This document shows, one piece after another, positions 41,381 through 62,173 of a stretch of 64,000 bases of DNA; within the stretch, counting starts at the first letter, position 1, and every line of letters begins with the position of its first letter. The DNA is from Lotus japonicus (Eukaryota; Streptophyta; Magnoliopsida; Fabales; Fabaceae). The DNA is taken from positions 7,132,501-7,196,500 of the forward strand of contig NC_080043.1 of the NCBI RefSeq assembly GCF_012489685.1, written 5' to 3'. The notes under the pieces are model-generated. The model did no database searches. It was not told the DNA's origin and saw nothing but the letters and a program-made list of their open reading frames with translations. Both the position numbers and the translations under genes were made by a program.

Positions 41381-41700
41381 TTTTTGAAAGTAGAATTTAT
41401 ATAAATTGAAGAATATAGAAAGGTACAAAATCCATCTCCAAAGGAAAAAAACCTGAAAATAAGAGAAATAAAAACGAGATGAATAGCCGACCCCTCAAAA
41501 ATCCACATAGGAACAAAAGCCCCAAAAACACTTCTAGATACTTAAGGCCCCAAGCGAAAACAAACGCCACCAACCAAGCAACCATAAAACTCAAAGAACC
41601 TAATACTAAAAGCCCAAAAGAACTTATGCGGGAAGGACCGGGATAAACAGCAAAAAGGGAAAACCCACCACTGTGGCGGCGCTCCGCAAGCACGAATCTA
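41381..41700 (-). mobile_element. LINE/retroposon 3' end
   Basis: On the minus strand a GC-balanced stretch ends in an A-run (T-run at 41378-41388 on plus) preceded by TTCAATTTATATAAATTCTA. This is a retroposed 3' UTR structure. No coding domain. Confidence 0.4.
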
Positions 41701-42046
41701 AACCGCTAACTGAATTAGAGCAGTCTCATCTGAACAATCGTAACTCATATATACCTAGATATTTATCCATTAGAAGGGCACTCCTTACCCTAGTCAAAAC
41801 ACCAAAAGGTTCTGAAAACTCTACTAGTAAAACCATCAACTGATTCCCTCCATTTACTTCCCACGAGCCTGAGTCCTAAACCAACAAAGAACCATCGACA
41901 ACCCCAACATGAACCTTCTTCTCCCCACCTCTCTTCTCATACTTCCTTGGTCTACCCTTAGGCCTCAAACATCCAAACCCACCAACAGATGTCTTCGCCT
42001 GAGGAGCGCACCTCCTTAATGGAATTTTGTTTTGTTAAAAAAAAAA

Positions 42047-43204
42047 GGCTTAATTGCACATTTGGTCCCCCACTTTTACATTTCCCACGATTTTGGTTCC
42101 CAACAAAATTTAATTGCATTTTAGGACCCCAACATTGTTCTCCGTTAGCAACTTTGGTCTTCCGTCCCAATTCCGTCCAATTTCTAACGGAAATGCTGAT
42201 GTGGCATTCATAAATAATATTTTAATTGTAATAAATTAATTTCTTTAATTAAACTATTTTCTTTATTGAAAACAAAAAAAAAGGAAAAGAAAATAAACCC
42301 CATCATCTTCTTCCATTCAACCACCACCTGCGCACCACAACACCACCACTCAACCACCCAAGCACCACCACCACTCAACCACCGCACCACCCCTCCACCC
42401 CCATCTTAACCCACCGAAAACACCCCCCACCAACCCAACATTTAGATCAACCTTTGAAGCACAAATTAACATTGAGATTCACCCTTTTTTCAACCCATTT
42501 CAGCCATCAAACTCTCCAAACACACCCTAAAGCTTCAAACTTTTTCAGAACTCATTTGACCCTCATCTGAATCACACCTCCATCTGAATCAAACCGCGAT
42601 TCTTCTCCACGACAGTGACACCACCATCGAAGGTTCTGGCCACCGCAAAGGTCGTCGTCAAACCAGCTCTTCGAATCTCATTGGAGCTCCACCGACCCAC
42701 AACACAATACTCAATGTTGTGATCTTTAAGATCTGGGACCTGGATTTGATCATCAGGATTTTGCAAGAAGATGATGCTATGAGAGGACGATTTGAGTTCC
42801 TAGTAGAGGCGATTTGGATGGTGGTACGTGGTGAGAAGAAGAAGAATACGAAGAGGAGGAGGAGTGTCGTGACATGGGAGTGGCGGTGGTGGTGTGTGAG
42901 TGAGGGCTTGAGGTTGAAGATGGTGGTTGGGTAATTAAGAAGAAGAAACAAGAAAGAAGATGTGATGCGTTGATCTGTTTTCTGTTTTTTTTTTAATATA
43001 GAAAATAGTTTAATTAAGGAAATTAATTTTTTTCAATTAAAATATTATTTACGAATGCACGTCAGCATTTCCGTTAGAAATTGGACGGAAGACCAAAATT
43101 GCTAACGAAGAACAACGTTGGGGGTTCTAAAATGCAATTAAATTTTGTTGGGGACCAAAATCATGAGAAATATAAAAGTGGGGGACTAAATGTGCAATTA
43201 AGCC
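42047..43204. mobile_element. Long-TIR MULE-like element upstream of SBT-3
   Basis: TIRs of about 190 bp: the left starts GGCTTAATTGCACATTTGG and the right ends TGTGCAATTAAGCC. Flanks AAAAAAAAA and AAAAAATAA agree at 8 of 9 but are too A-rich to be decisive. The GC-richer interior (about 42290-42960) has a minus-strand frame (42951-42658) and overlapping plus frames of unknown origin, perhaps captured host DNA as in the 18.1 kb element. Confidence 0.75.
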
Positions 43205-43644
43205 AAAAAATAATGAGGGAACAAAACAATATAATAAAGTGTGTAAGGAAAAAAACACATCTGAATACATAAACTATATATATATATATATAAGCAATAA
43301 ATAAAAAAACTATAAAGAAATTAGTTACAAGAGGGAAATATTAACCACTAAAAAATAAGACTAGCTAATAGCATCCAGACACAAGGACACCAAAACAAAA
43401 GACGGGGCCTCCAGACTTGTTGATGAGCACCTGTTAAACTCGCATGACGCGCCAAACAATCTGCTATGTTGTTCCTCTCACGCTGAACGTGCAGAGAGCT
43501 GCACACGCTAAAAATAAAGAAATTAATTAAAACGAAAAATAAAATAATAATAATAAAATAGTAATTTCTTAAAATGTAAAACATTTACTACATACTGTCA
43601 ATTAAATTTCTTCTCACATAATTGAATATGTTCTTTCATACTTG

Positions 43645-43652
43645 TATATATA
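43645..43652 (+). promoter_or_regulatory. TATA box of SBT-3
   Basis: TATATATA lies 58 bases before the ATG, in the shared promoter block. It is followed by CAG where the paralogues have AA. Confidence 0.6.
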
Positions 43653-43709
43653 CAGTAGTGATGATACCCCATTAACCTCACTTCTACCATCATACAAACC
43701 TTACGTACA

Positions 43710-48107
<4,398 letters not shown>

Positions 48108-48515
48108 AAGGCACTGTGAAATCTAGCGTAAATTACTATCATGTAAGCCATAAATCTAAACAGATTATAGAAATACATCGAAACATTCAATATAGGTAAG
48201 GCCTGATAGTATAAGTTTATTAGTTATGTTATTAGTTATGGCAAACATCTTGTATTTAATTTATTTGCATGTATTGGGTAATACTCCCTGTGCATTGCTA
48301 GCTCCCACTAGTACATAGATTAATAATTACTAGTACCGCGTCATGCACGAATGGAATAAGAGTATATTAACGGCATTTTTATGTTTTTTTCTTGTTTTTT
48401 TTTATTTATCAAAAAACGTATACAAAGTCTATTTAAGTTTTTTTATTCTAATCCTAGGTACATTCTAATTCTTTTTTTTTCTAATTTATTATGCTTTGAA
48501 TCAACATAACAAAAT

Positions 48516-48632
48516 CATGTCCCGTAAGATAGCTCAAGTGGTAAGAGATGGGGACATATGGGTTGGGTAGGGGGAGATCCAAGGATCAATTCCTGGCGGG
48601 TGCAATTTATCGTTCCGATGTACCAAAAAAAG
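48516..48632 (+). mobile_element. tRNA-derived SINE (family A, copy 3)
   Basis: Box A-like TAGCTCAAGTGG and box B-like GGATCAATTCC. Flanked by CATAACAAAAT (48505-48515) and CATACCAAAAT (48633-48643), one mismatch. Confidence 0.85.
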
Positions 48633-48762
48633 CATACCAAAATTATTTTTATCTTCCAGATGTATATACAAAAACATAAAATACAAAATTTTTGAGTTAA
48701 TTTCCAAATCAATCCTTTAAAACTATTTGATATCAAATTTTTGTTATTTTTTATATAAAAAA

Positions 48763-49391
48763 GGCTTAAATACTTTTTTGGTCCTTGAAATTGTAAAGAG
48801 AAACAAACACGGTCCTTGTAAAATATTCGCATCAAATTGGGTCCCTAAAATTGTATTTTTAATCTAATTAAGTCCTTTTCCTCAATTTTGACTAGTCATT
48901 GATCCAACGGCAAGCCTAGTCAGTTAAAGATGGCCACGTGGACTTTTTCACATCAATTTTAGACGTCCCTTGAAAAATATTTTAATCAATTTTAGTCTTT
49001 GTTCTTCAACTTTCCTTTTCCTCCATAACTCAAATTCTTAAACCCATAAATTCAAAACCCTAAAAAAATTATATGTTCATCATATTCTCCTTGTTCTTTC
49101 TTTTGAATTTATGAGATTTGAGTTATAGAGGAAGAGGAAGAAGATGAAGGTGGAAGAACAGGGCCTAAAATTGATTAAATTTGTTTTCAAGGGACTAAAT
49201 TGATGTCAAAAAGTCAACGTGGCCGTCCTTAGCTAACTAGGCTTGCCACTGGACCGTTGATCGGTCAAAATTGAGCAAAATGACTTAATTAGATTAAAAA
49301 ACAATTTTATGAACTCAATTTGATGCGAAGATTTTACAAGGACCAGATTTGATTCCCTTTACAATTTCAAGACCAAAAGGTTATTTAAGCC
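48763..49391. mobile_element. MULE-type MITE, 629 bp
   Basis: Long TIRs (GGCTTAAATACTTTTTTGG ... TTATTTAAGCC) and an exact 9-bp target duplication TATAAAAAA at 48754-48762 and 49392-49400. No coding capacity. Confidence 0.9.
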
Positions 49392-49440
49392 TATAAAAAA
49401 TAAGCATAATCATTAAAAAAAGACTTTGTGAACATCTATA

Positions 49441-52400
49441 TCTATATACTTATTAAAAGAAAACCATTATCCACAAGAAATTAACACATGGCATTCCAAG
49501 ATTGAGTTTCTTCCCACCCCTCTCTCTAGCTGACAAGTGTCACAGCTAGAGAGACTTTCACAAATTAATTATACAAACTGATTTCCTTATAACTTTGATT
49601 CTTTGTCCCCTATTAAATGTAATAATTATAAAGGAGCCATGAGCCTCTCCAAAATAGAATTAATGCACAACCCATTATAAAGGAGATGCCGAACCAACCA
49701 AAAGCCCACAACGATGAAACAATTAAAAGGCTCATAATTGGAAAATAAAATGAAAAATTGTGGCTGAGTGGAAATTGGTCAATGCATTTACAACGTATGC
49801 CTTAAATTTCGCAAACGGACATATTAGGAGAACTAATCACATTTTTCTGAAAAGTCTTGGAAGATAAGTAATTAAATACAGAGACTTATTTTGGAGTGTT
49901 TATTTCTATGTTTTAATAAATTCAGTTGGCATAATTTTTTGTTTTTTTATTATTTTATAGAAAAATTGAACTAAAGCATTTTTTTTCCAAAATCTAATCC
50001 CTGCTTGATTTTTTTCAAATTAAGAAAAAAACGGAAAATTTCTTAAAAAAATAGCTTCAATCAAGAAAATCAATGTGTTAAAGTTAAAAAAAATAAATTG
50101 GTACAAAATATCAAGTTAAACACATTTAGTGTTTATTTCTATGTTTTAATAAATTAATTTGGCATAGATTTTCTTTTTTTAATATTTAATATAAAAATTG
50201 AATAAAAGCATTTTTTTGTCAAAATTTGATCTCTGCTTGATTTGTTTCAAATTTAAAAAAAAAACGGGGAGGGTGTTTTAAAAATAGATATTCACTCAGG
50301 AAATTATAAATGATCTTAATTGTATATTTTAATAAAAACTAAAAATGAAATAATCAAGGTCAATATTTAAGGAAAAATTAATACGACCAGGAAATAATAT
50401 TGTTGTTTCAAATCTTTCATTAATAATATTAATTTGAAAGCAATTTTAAAAGTCATTAAGTTCAGATTTTAAACCATTACAAGTTATAGCCACAATTAGT
50501 GAAACAAAATTTATTCCATAATTAACGTTTTATTAGTTTTTTTATGGAAACAAATAAATGCACGGCAAAAGGAATTAATTAAGAAAATTAGCGTAAATGA
50601 GTTTTGTATGTAGTGTTTAGTTCTATGTTTTAATAAATTCAGTGGGCATAAATTTTAGTTGTTTTAATATTTTATAAAAAACTTGAATTAAAGCATTTTT
50701 TTCAAAATTTGATCCCTGCTTTATTTGTTTCAAATTAAAAAAAAACGGAAAAATTCTTAAAAATATAGCTTCAATCAGGAAAATCAATGTGTTAAAGTTG
50801 AAAAAAATAAATTGGTACAAAATATCACGTTAAACACATTTAGTGTTTATTTCTATGTTTTAATAAATTGATTTGACATAAATTTTCATTTTTTGTAATA
50901 TCTAATATAAAAATTGAATTAAAGCATTTTTTTTGTCAAAATCTGATCTCTGCTTGATTTGTTTCAAATTAAAAAAAAAAACCGGAAGAGTGTTTTAAAA
51001 AAAGGTATTTTCTCAGGAAATTATAAATGCTCTCAATTATATATTTTAATAAAAACTAAAAATGAAATAATCAAGGTCAATATTTAAGGAAAAATTAATA
51101 CCTATAGAAAATAATATTGTTGTTTCAAATCTTTCATTAATAATTTTAATTTGAAAATAATTTTAAAGGTCAATAAGTTCAGATTTTAAACCCTTAAAAG
51201 TTACAGCCACAATTAGTGTGACATAATTTACTCCGTATCAAAGCTAATACGTTTGGAATCAATTACGTAAGGACCTAGAAATTTCATCCCAAAAAATATA
51301 TATAATGCACGGTGGTAAGCATCAGTCTGCATTCACCTACTCCATGGAACCAAGCAAGAATGGAGGTTCTAGTGAGGCCAGGGCAAAGAGAAAGACAATA
51401 TTATCAAATAGAAGAAATTGTGGTATCTCATCAAGTTCATCCAAACCCAATTGTTCTACCTTAGATATCAATACTCAAGCTCTACACACACCTGCTACAA
51501 TTTTAAGAAAATCATTCTCAATTCCTGCAAAGAGCTCTTCGAAAAATCAGTCCCAACAAGTTATCAATAGCATTGCAAAAAAACTCATGGCTAAAGCACG
51601 TCAGCCCCTTTCAAACGATGAAAATTATCCAATCATTGGTAATGTATATGGTTTTTTGTTTTGTTTTTTAGAGTGGTTATAATCGTTATCTTTGGTATAC
51701 ATTCAGTGTGAATCATTTAATTTTATAATTTTTTGTTGTAGGATCCAACATTATTGACAAAACTCCATTAGGATATTCATCTATATTAGTGCCCTCCCTA
51801 TCAGTGGAAAATTCCAACTACAGTACCCCATTTACTTCAAAAGAAGCCAGAGCAAAGAGAAAATATGTTCTCTCGCACATAAAGGGGGTAATAAATCTGC
51901 AAGGTCGATTCAGACCGAGGGCAATATTAATGAGGATCTTTCTAATCATGAAGGTTTGAGTATTTGAGTCAAGTGATTGAAACAAGTCAAGTAACTGAAA
52001 TGAGCAATAATGTTGTCCCCGTAAATTCAATAACTGGTGACGGAACACTAAGCAGCGATGATGATATGTCAGGTTATTTTAAATATCTTTTCCCTTAGCA
52101 TTCCATATTTTTCCCAATATCTACCATGGTTATTATTTTGGTTTATATACCATTATAACTCTTATATTTAACCTTTGGTTGCATGACATAAAATGCAGAT
52201 GCAGAAAACGCTGAATCTGAAGACAATTACCCAATAGAAGAGCTCATCCCAGAGATCCCTCCAAACATTATTGTTTTGCTTAAAAAGGCTGAAGATACAT
52301 GTTCACTATTTCATTTATTTAATTTTATTTATTTGAAAAAGGTTTTAATATATAATTGTATTTATAATTTATTAAAAACACATTTTATACAATTTGCAGA

Positions 52401-53885
52401 AATACTTGACTTGGGTGATCCTACGTCTATTTGTTTCTATTGTAATGCTCTAATATGGCTTGATGAGAAAACTGGGAAAATAAAATCCTCTGGACAAGCT
52501 ACATTTTCATTGTGTTGTTTAAAAGGAAAAGTTACCCTTCCTTATCTACGCAACCCGCCATCTTTATTACTGGATTTATGGATAGACAAAGATCCTAGAG
52601 CTAAGAATTTTAAGGAAAATATCAGAGTATATAACAGCATGTTCGCATTTACCTCTATGGGTGGTAAGGTTCAAACTTCTATTAATGACGGAGGCGGGCC
52701 TCCACAATTTGTCCTATGCGGTCAAAACTATCATCGAATAGGAAGCTTAATTCCGCAAGTAGGTCAACCCCCAAAATTTGCTCAATTGTATTTATACGAT
52801 ACACAAAACGAAACAAAAAATCGGATGAAAATTCTTAGGTAACACAAAATTTAATATTATACGTATTGTCATTAGATATATATTACGCCATGTATATCTT
52901 TATTTGTAATTATTTAATCTTTTTTTTTTAACATTGTGCAGCTCTAACGGTGTTGGAAAAGGGCTTGATAATTCATTGGTTGAGGATTTAAAAAACATGA
53001 TTGACCATACCAATGTGCTTGCTAGAGTTTTTCGGCAAGTTCGTGATCATCTATCTTCTGATGATACTTCTCAACTCTCTGTGCGTCTTTTTCGAGCAAG
53101 GGGAAATGATCCCAGAACCTATAATATGCCTACGGCTGATGGGGTTGCAGCATTGATCGTTGGTGACTTTGATGATATGCAATTTGGTAGGGATGTTGTT
53201 GTTAAATTGAGATATGGTTTCTTGACAAAAATCCACGAGATGCATACTGCATTCATCCCACTGCAGTACCCTTTACTTTTTCTTTATGGAGAAGATGGAT
53301 TTCGTGAGGACATTCCTATTAGTGAACTATTCAGGAACATGGGTACTTATAAAAGACACACTGTTTCTTTGAGGCACCTATGTTGAACAAACATTGCTTT
53401 GAAGCTTTGGACAGATCTCTAAATGACATTATGAAGGCTAGATCTACTTATGGTTATGACATTCCATTCGTAGGGAAAGTTGTGGTACTAGGAGGCGACT
53501 TTAGACAAATACTCCCAGTTATTTCCAAAGGAAGTCGTTCGGAGATTGTGGGTTATGCTATCAATTCTTCATATTTATGGAAGCATAGCAAGGTAATGAA
53601 ATTGACTGTTAATATGAGATTGCAAAATGCTAACTCATCTTCTTCATCAGCAGAAATAAAAGAGTTTGCTGATTGGTTGCTTCAAGTGGGAGACGGAACA
53701 ATAACAACCATTGATGAAGCTGAATCACTCATTGAGATTCCTCCAGATCTTCTTATTGAACCGTGTAAGGAGGAATTGGTCTATTCACATACATGTTTGA
53801 ACCTATTCTCTGTTATTTGATATTCTACATATATATCTACACAATAAACGTGATCGCCGTGCAACGCACGGGTAAAACTGACTAG
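49441..53885 (+). mobile_element. Helitron A, internally deleted
   Basis: Starts TCTATATACTTATTAAAAG after host A (49440). It ends with the hairpin CCGTGCAACGCACGG (53857-53871), then GTAAAACTGACTAG (53885) and host T (53886). Termini, hairpin and A/T target all fit a plant Helitron. The noncoding 5' part (49441-51300) holds internal direct repeats: the block around TTTATTTCTATGTTTTAATA recurs at about 49898, 50128, 50618 and 50845. A decayed RepHel-type gene fills the 3' part. Confidence 0.9.
51305..53820 (+). pseudogene. Helitron RepHel gene with Rep core deleted
   Basis: Intact elements encode one large Rep/helicase protein that nicks and unwinds DNA for rolling-circle movement. Here exons at about 51305-51640, 51742-52060 and 52395-52840 give the N-terminal region (SICFYCNALIWLDEKTG, NSMFAFTSMGGKVQTSIN, GQNYHRIGSLIPQ). 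52942-53386 continues with DGVAALIVGDFDDMQFGRD and LQYPLLFLYGEDGFRE. At about 53375 the sequence jumps directly to PIF1 helicase (EAPMLNKHCFEALDR, VVVLGGDFRQILPV, LTVNMRL). The HUH nuclease and helicase Walker A parts are missing. The helicase stops at 53820. Not functional. Confidence 0.85.
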
Positions 53886-54273
53886 TATATCTTAATGGTA
53901 GAAAAGTCTCAATTGACTTTTATTAATTATTCTAATGTTGTTAAAAACCATTAAATACCAAATTAATACAATAGTTACTTTTGAAAAAAGTCACAATTGA
54001 CTTTTGTTAATTATTATAATGTCACTAATAACTATTAAATACAATATTAATGCATTAATTATTTTTTAAAATATGAAATTGTTTAATATTTAAATTACTA
54101 AAAATGAGAAAATATGAATATGACATTATCTACCTACTAATTATAGTATGAGAGAGAAAACCTATGAAAAAATGCATAGAATGAGAGGGGTGACACTTGT
54201 CGTAGTTGCCACTTTTTAGTTTCAGAAATAGTATAGTATAAGATAGGATAATAAACTGAGAAGTTAATAAATA

Positions 54274-54570
54274 CTCCCTCCGTTCCTTATTATAAGACCA
54301 TTTTTTAGTGTTTTTCTTGTTCCTAAATATAAGTCCATTTACAATATCAATGAAGCATTAATTATTTTTTCCCAAAACTATCCTTATATTTAATATGAAA
54401 GAGACAATGAGATTTTGAAATAATAACTTTGAGAGAGAAATTTATAAGAAATTAAATAAGGGTAATCTAGGAAAGTGAATAAATTCTTTTACAAATTTAT
54501 TGCTTGTAACTACTTTTCTTAATCTAAGAGAATTGAGTAAAATAGACTTATAAATAGGAACAGAGGGAGT
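54274..54570. mobile_element. Stowaway-like MITE
   Basis: Inverted ends CTCCCTCCGTTCCTTATTAT and TAAATAGGAACAGAGGGAG, the classic plant mariner-type MITE terminus, with TA at the left border. The right border is mutated. About 297 bp, no ORF. Confidence 0.75.
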
Positions 54571-55325
54571 CATAAAGAGAGAATAAATTAATTAATATGA
54601 AAGATAAAAAAATTAAATTAAGTTTTAATTCTCAAAAGAAAGTGACATGCATATTTTTTACAATAAGAACGACAAACATTAATGACATATTTTATTTGTG
54701 GCTCAAAAAAGTATGGTGCTTGCTGTGGTACCTTAAGCCAGACTAAGGTGTGGTACCCAAAATGAGCCGGTTCAACAATAAAGACTCATGTACTGGTTAA
54801 AATTTTGATTGTGTTCTATCGTAGTAATGCAGCGTTCCATTCTTAGGGACGTGAGATTTGAAAGTTGTGTTTTCTGAGCTCTGTGCATCCATCTATCATG
54901 ATCATTTTACGCGCATCTCCATCACTATCATTCGTTTCCACCACTCGTACATTTTTAATCAAAAAATGAATTTCATGAGATAAAGTTAATTGACAAGTAA
55001 AGTAAAATCTAAAAATGTAGTATTTACCTTGAATAACATGATATTAATCTATAGAATTACTTAATGGGGTACCATACCCAACAAAAATTGAGGGTACCAC
55101 AGAATTTACCAAAAAGTATTGCATAATTGGTAAATAATTGGGATACTTAAGCATCTATTTCAAAGCTTAATCCTTGAGCGTTGTGTGTGGAGGTTGATTT
55201 ATTTGGAGAACTTATCCACTCAATGTAATCTCATAGTCTTAAAGGAATTATTCTTATAACTAACAATTGTGGATGGTTGGATGCATTTGCTAAACTACCT
55301 AACTTTAAAATATGGATTAATAATC
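54571..55325. other. No gene; possible small TIR element
   Basis: GCTGTGGTACC near 54731 and GGGTACCACAG near 55092 are inverted copies that could bound a MITE of about 380 bp. Otherwise nothing is recognised. Confidence 0.35.
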
Positions 55326-55499
55326 AAATTAGTCTTTAATTTTGTAAGTGAGTTTGATGTTAATTAGTTCTTCAGTGGAAAAATAATATTTAGTGGCGGT
55401 CAAAAACTGCCAATAAATGTCATTTTGACTGCTAGTAAATGTTATTTTTTCGCTGAGGGACTAAAATCAAACTCATTTACAAAACCAATGACTAATTTT
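55326..55499. mobile_element. Short hairpin element upstream of SBT-4
   Basis: AAATTAGTCTTTAATTTTGT at the left and its inverted, diverged copy ending GACTAATTTT at the right, with an inner ACTGCC/GGCGGT-type symmetry. It sits just before the conserved promoter block of the subtilase copy, as the larger TIR elements do for SBT-1 and SBT-3. Confidence 0.55.
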
Positions 55500-55690
55500 A
55501 TTGTTAACACTTAAAATAATAAGAGAACAAAAACAATAAAATAAAGTGTGTAAGGAAAAAAATATCTATATACATAAACTAAAAATATATTTAAACTATT
55601 AATAAAAAAATTTAAAAATAAAGTAATTAATTAATATGAAAATATAAAATAAAATAAAATATTAAATACTAATTTCCTAAATTAAATTAA

Positions 55691-58854
<3,164 letters not shown>

Positions 58855-59112
58855 AACAGGTTATGGCACTTTAGAATCTCAAATAAATTAATGTAGTTAT
58901 ATCCTTTCACTGAGTTAGACAAGCCATGTTAGCAAACTATGATGTTGTGTATATCTTTCAGATGTCATATCATATTTGATTGGTGTGGAAGTTTTTTGCC
59001 TATACGGCTTTAGCTTTGCTAATGAAGTTGGCATTACAAACAAGAGAATATATAATCAACCAGCATATCTTCAGTACAATTCACGTGTGTATTATCTTTG
59101 AGATATAAAAAT

Positions 59113-59400
59113 CTATCTATAGTATAAACATTTAGAGTTTCTTAGAACTAATGTGATGACTAATGTGATGTAGTGTTGCTTTAGATACAAATAACGTAAT
59201 TTGCAACAAGAGAATGCAGGGGGGGGGGGGAGAGAAAGAAATAAAAAAACCAAAGCAGGGGAAACACAGAAATACAAAACAGCAAGAAGCAGAATTCCAA
59301 CGAATTGAAAAGGGGCACCCTCGGCAAAGCCTTCCATAGGACCAACAATGAAAGGCCTCCAAAATCAGAGTAGCTTCACCAACAATAGTCCACTAGCAGG
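59113..59400 (-). mobile_element. Probable retroposon 3' UTR
   Basis: On the minus strand a T/C-rich stretch (TTTTCTTTCTCTCCCCCCCC-type) resembles LINE 3' UTRs elsewhere in the window. It includes a run of G on plus at about 59220-59231. No domain. Confidence 0.3.
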
Positions 59401-61640
59401 GGAAAAAACACCATATTCATGTCCATTTGCAGAATCAAACAAAGCACATAATCATTTATCATTTCAACAACCTCCAATGTAGCAGCCAATATTGTATCTT
59501 GAAAGAAATTAAAATCAGACATGTTGTGTGAAAGTTCTAGTTATACATAATTAATCAACCTCATCAATGGGTCCATCTCTTGGATGTGGTTCACAATGTT
59601 GTTCATTCAGCTCAAGCTCGACACCGCCAAAGGGAAGCTTCAGCATGTGGTAGATCAGGGCCCATTTTCAACGTCGCAGGCCAAAATTATTAAGTGACCC
59701 TAAAACCAACACTACATTATCCATTATTGACTCTTGATCAGATATTAACTAACTTCCCACAACAACACCCCTCTCCACCCTTAAACCCCGCTTCGTTGGA
59801 CAGTAAATGATCCTTTTCAAAATCAATTAATTGTACGAAATCAAATTATTCAATGATTGGGCTAAGGTTTCAGCTTCATGCTGATCTTTGAATTCTTGTG
59901 ATAGTGAAGCATCACTCCAACTTCCTTCCTCCTCTGAATGAACATCTTCAACTCCATTAAAAGACTATATGGATGATTCACCAACATGAGTAACGTGCAC
60001 TCCTGACTTATGTCCTTAGCAAAACTGGCACCATAGAAAATGTTGTTGATCTTCTTTCTAGCCTTCCATTTTCTATGGTGAAGCCCGATTTGTTTGTCAA
60101 GCCGGAATGATGTTCTAGGCTACACAATCACCTTCCATAGGAATTCGTATCTTTGTCGATCAAATTTATTTTCCCAAATTCAAAATTAATTGTTGAAAGC
60201 ATTCACAACTCCATAAACTTAATTGTATAAAATCGCATCGAACCCAGATAATGATGTAGCCTTGAACATCATTCGGGTTCCTCAAACGAATCTCCTCAAA
60301 TAACTCACCTAACCAATTCTTACCTTTGATCTCAGACCTCTTCTAGTTTTTCATCAGTGTGGCCCTGTCAACAACACCAAATTGTCCCCTTAGATACCTA
60401 ACTTGTATTTATTAGAATTACAGAAGCCTAACTCAACTTAAAATTTAGCTCAAGAGTTGAGGCATGAGGGTTGTTCTACCCTTTATAAACACTTGTTTGT
60501 TCATATTTCTAAGCTCTAGCCAATGTGAAACTTCTGACAATTATATTATAATAATATCTATTCGTTTTACTTTATTAATAAACCCATGACTTTTGATAAT
60601 TGAGGGGGGCCCATTACAATCAATGTCTGAAACTCAAGAAGCACCAATAATGTTCTAGCTAGTGCATAACATGTTGGTGGGAACCGGGAAAACATATTTT
60701 AAGAGAAGGCCTTGCAACTTAATTATAAATCCATGTTTTTACTTCTGCCCCTATATATATAATAAGCATGGTCATGTTTGACCATTTTACCTTTAACATT
60801 CTTTCAAAGGAAAGGAATCTTCCTCTTTTGAAATTCTGCAAAGCCAAACATATATCCTCAATGCAAAACAATTCGCGGTCCTACATTCACATAAAAAGAG
60901 TTGTTGCCACAACTCTATGCTCACAAAAGGTGGGAGCTTTATTTATTTTTTATTAGGTCAAGAAATACCCATACAAGTAAAAATATAAAATATGTTTGGG
61001 CTAAGTTTCTAGATGCTTTTTTAGATTTCATGAACTGCATTTATTTGGTTTCCTTTTCAAGATTGATTTTAATTTTGTTGAGGGTTATGAAATTTATTTT
61101 TCGATTTCAGTTTTTGAAACTGTTTACACTTATGCTCTTTGGATTTTTACCAGTTAATAAAATTGTATTAATTTGGTAATATATATTGACCAATTAATAC
61201 TCGAAATAGAAAACTTCCTAAACACAGTCAGCAAAAAAACACTAAGAAAATCTTTATGGACAAAGAAGAAGAAAACGTGATGGGGTTTGGACTTTGGTGG
61301 TTGTTGGTAGTGGGAGAGGTTGGAAGAGAAGGTTGTTGTTTGAATATTCTAAAATGGGATTTTGTCAGCGAGCGGGGCTGGTTGTGTCTAGATATAGGGA
61401 GCGTTGTGGTTTGGTCTTGGTGTGGTTTTCTCGATCACTAACTTACCTACACTTTTTCCGTCGTTAATTGATTTGGTCTGCATAAATAAAAATTTATTTT
61501 ACTACGAATAAAAATGTCTAAGTGAAATTCTTGTCGGCAACAAAATGAGCATTTTATTGTCTTTAAAATCATCATATTTTATAATTTATAGAAAGTGAGA
61601 AAAAAGAGGGAGGAGGAGGAAGATTTTTGAGTAAGAAAGT
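59401..61640. other. No supported gene; possible gene fragment near 59.6 kb
   Basis: Minus strand about 59690-59555 reads MLKLPFGGVELELNEQHCEP and DGPIDEVD, which looks protein-like but has no start or context. The rest is noncoding as far as I can see. Confidence 0.35.
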
Positions 61641-62173
61641 ACCCAAACTCCTATATACAGGTTACTGACGGTAGCTTATTGTATTTAGAGGTTACTAATG
61701 GTTTTGGCCTTCAGTTAATTCGTCGGAAACTAATTTTTAAAAGTCTGTGGTAAAGCAGTAAATTCAAATTTTGAAATTACCGACGACCAAAGTTGTTGCT
61801 AACGAATTTTTAAGTTTTCTCTTAAAGTTCGTCAAGTTATTAGTAGGCGACAATATAAAATTTTGAAACTATGACGGGTTTTACCATTGGTAACAAGTTT
61901 TGGAATTTTTTAAAGCCCACCAAGTTATTGTAAGGCGAAAATTTCAAATTTTAAAATTACATATTGCTTTTTTCATTGATTATTTGGCGGTAACTAATCC
62001 GCCAAAAAACAATTTGTGGTCAAATTATCGATGACCTAGGTTGTTGGTGAGATTTTGTTTTTTTGTTTTTTAACATGTTACTAACGTCTTAACCGTCAGT
62101 AATAGCGAAATTTTACGACAGTTTTGGGACCGTCATTAGAATGTCATCAGTAATTCGGTGTTTCCTTGTAATG
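61641..62173. mobile_element. Degenerate CACTA-type element end
   Basis: Repeated words of the type TTACTGACGG / CCGTCAGTAA (e.g. GTTACTGACGGTAGC near 61661, CCGTCAGTAATAGCG near 62093) lead to GGTGTTTCCTTGTAATG. This is a mutated CACTACAAGAAA-type terminus on the complement. The left end was not found. Confidence 0.55.

Noticed and set aside
42572..42951. Host gene inside the 42.0-43.2 kb TIR element
   Set aside because: Overlapping frames on both strands with no recognisable domain; kept only as possible captured DNA.
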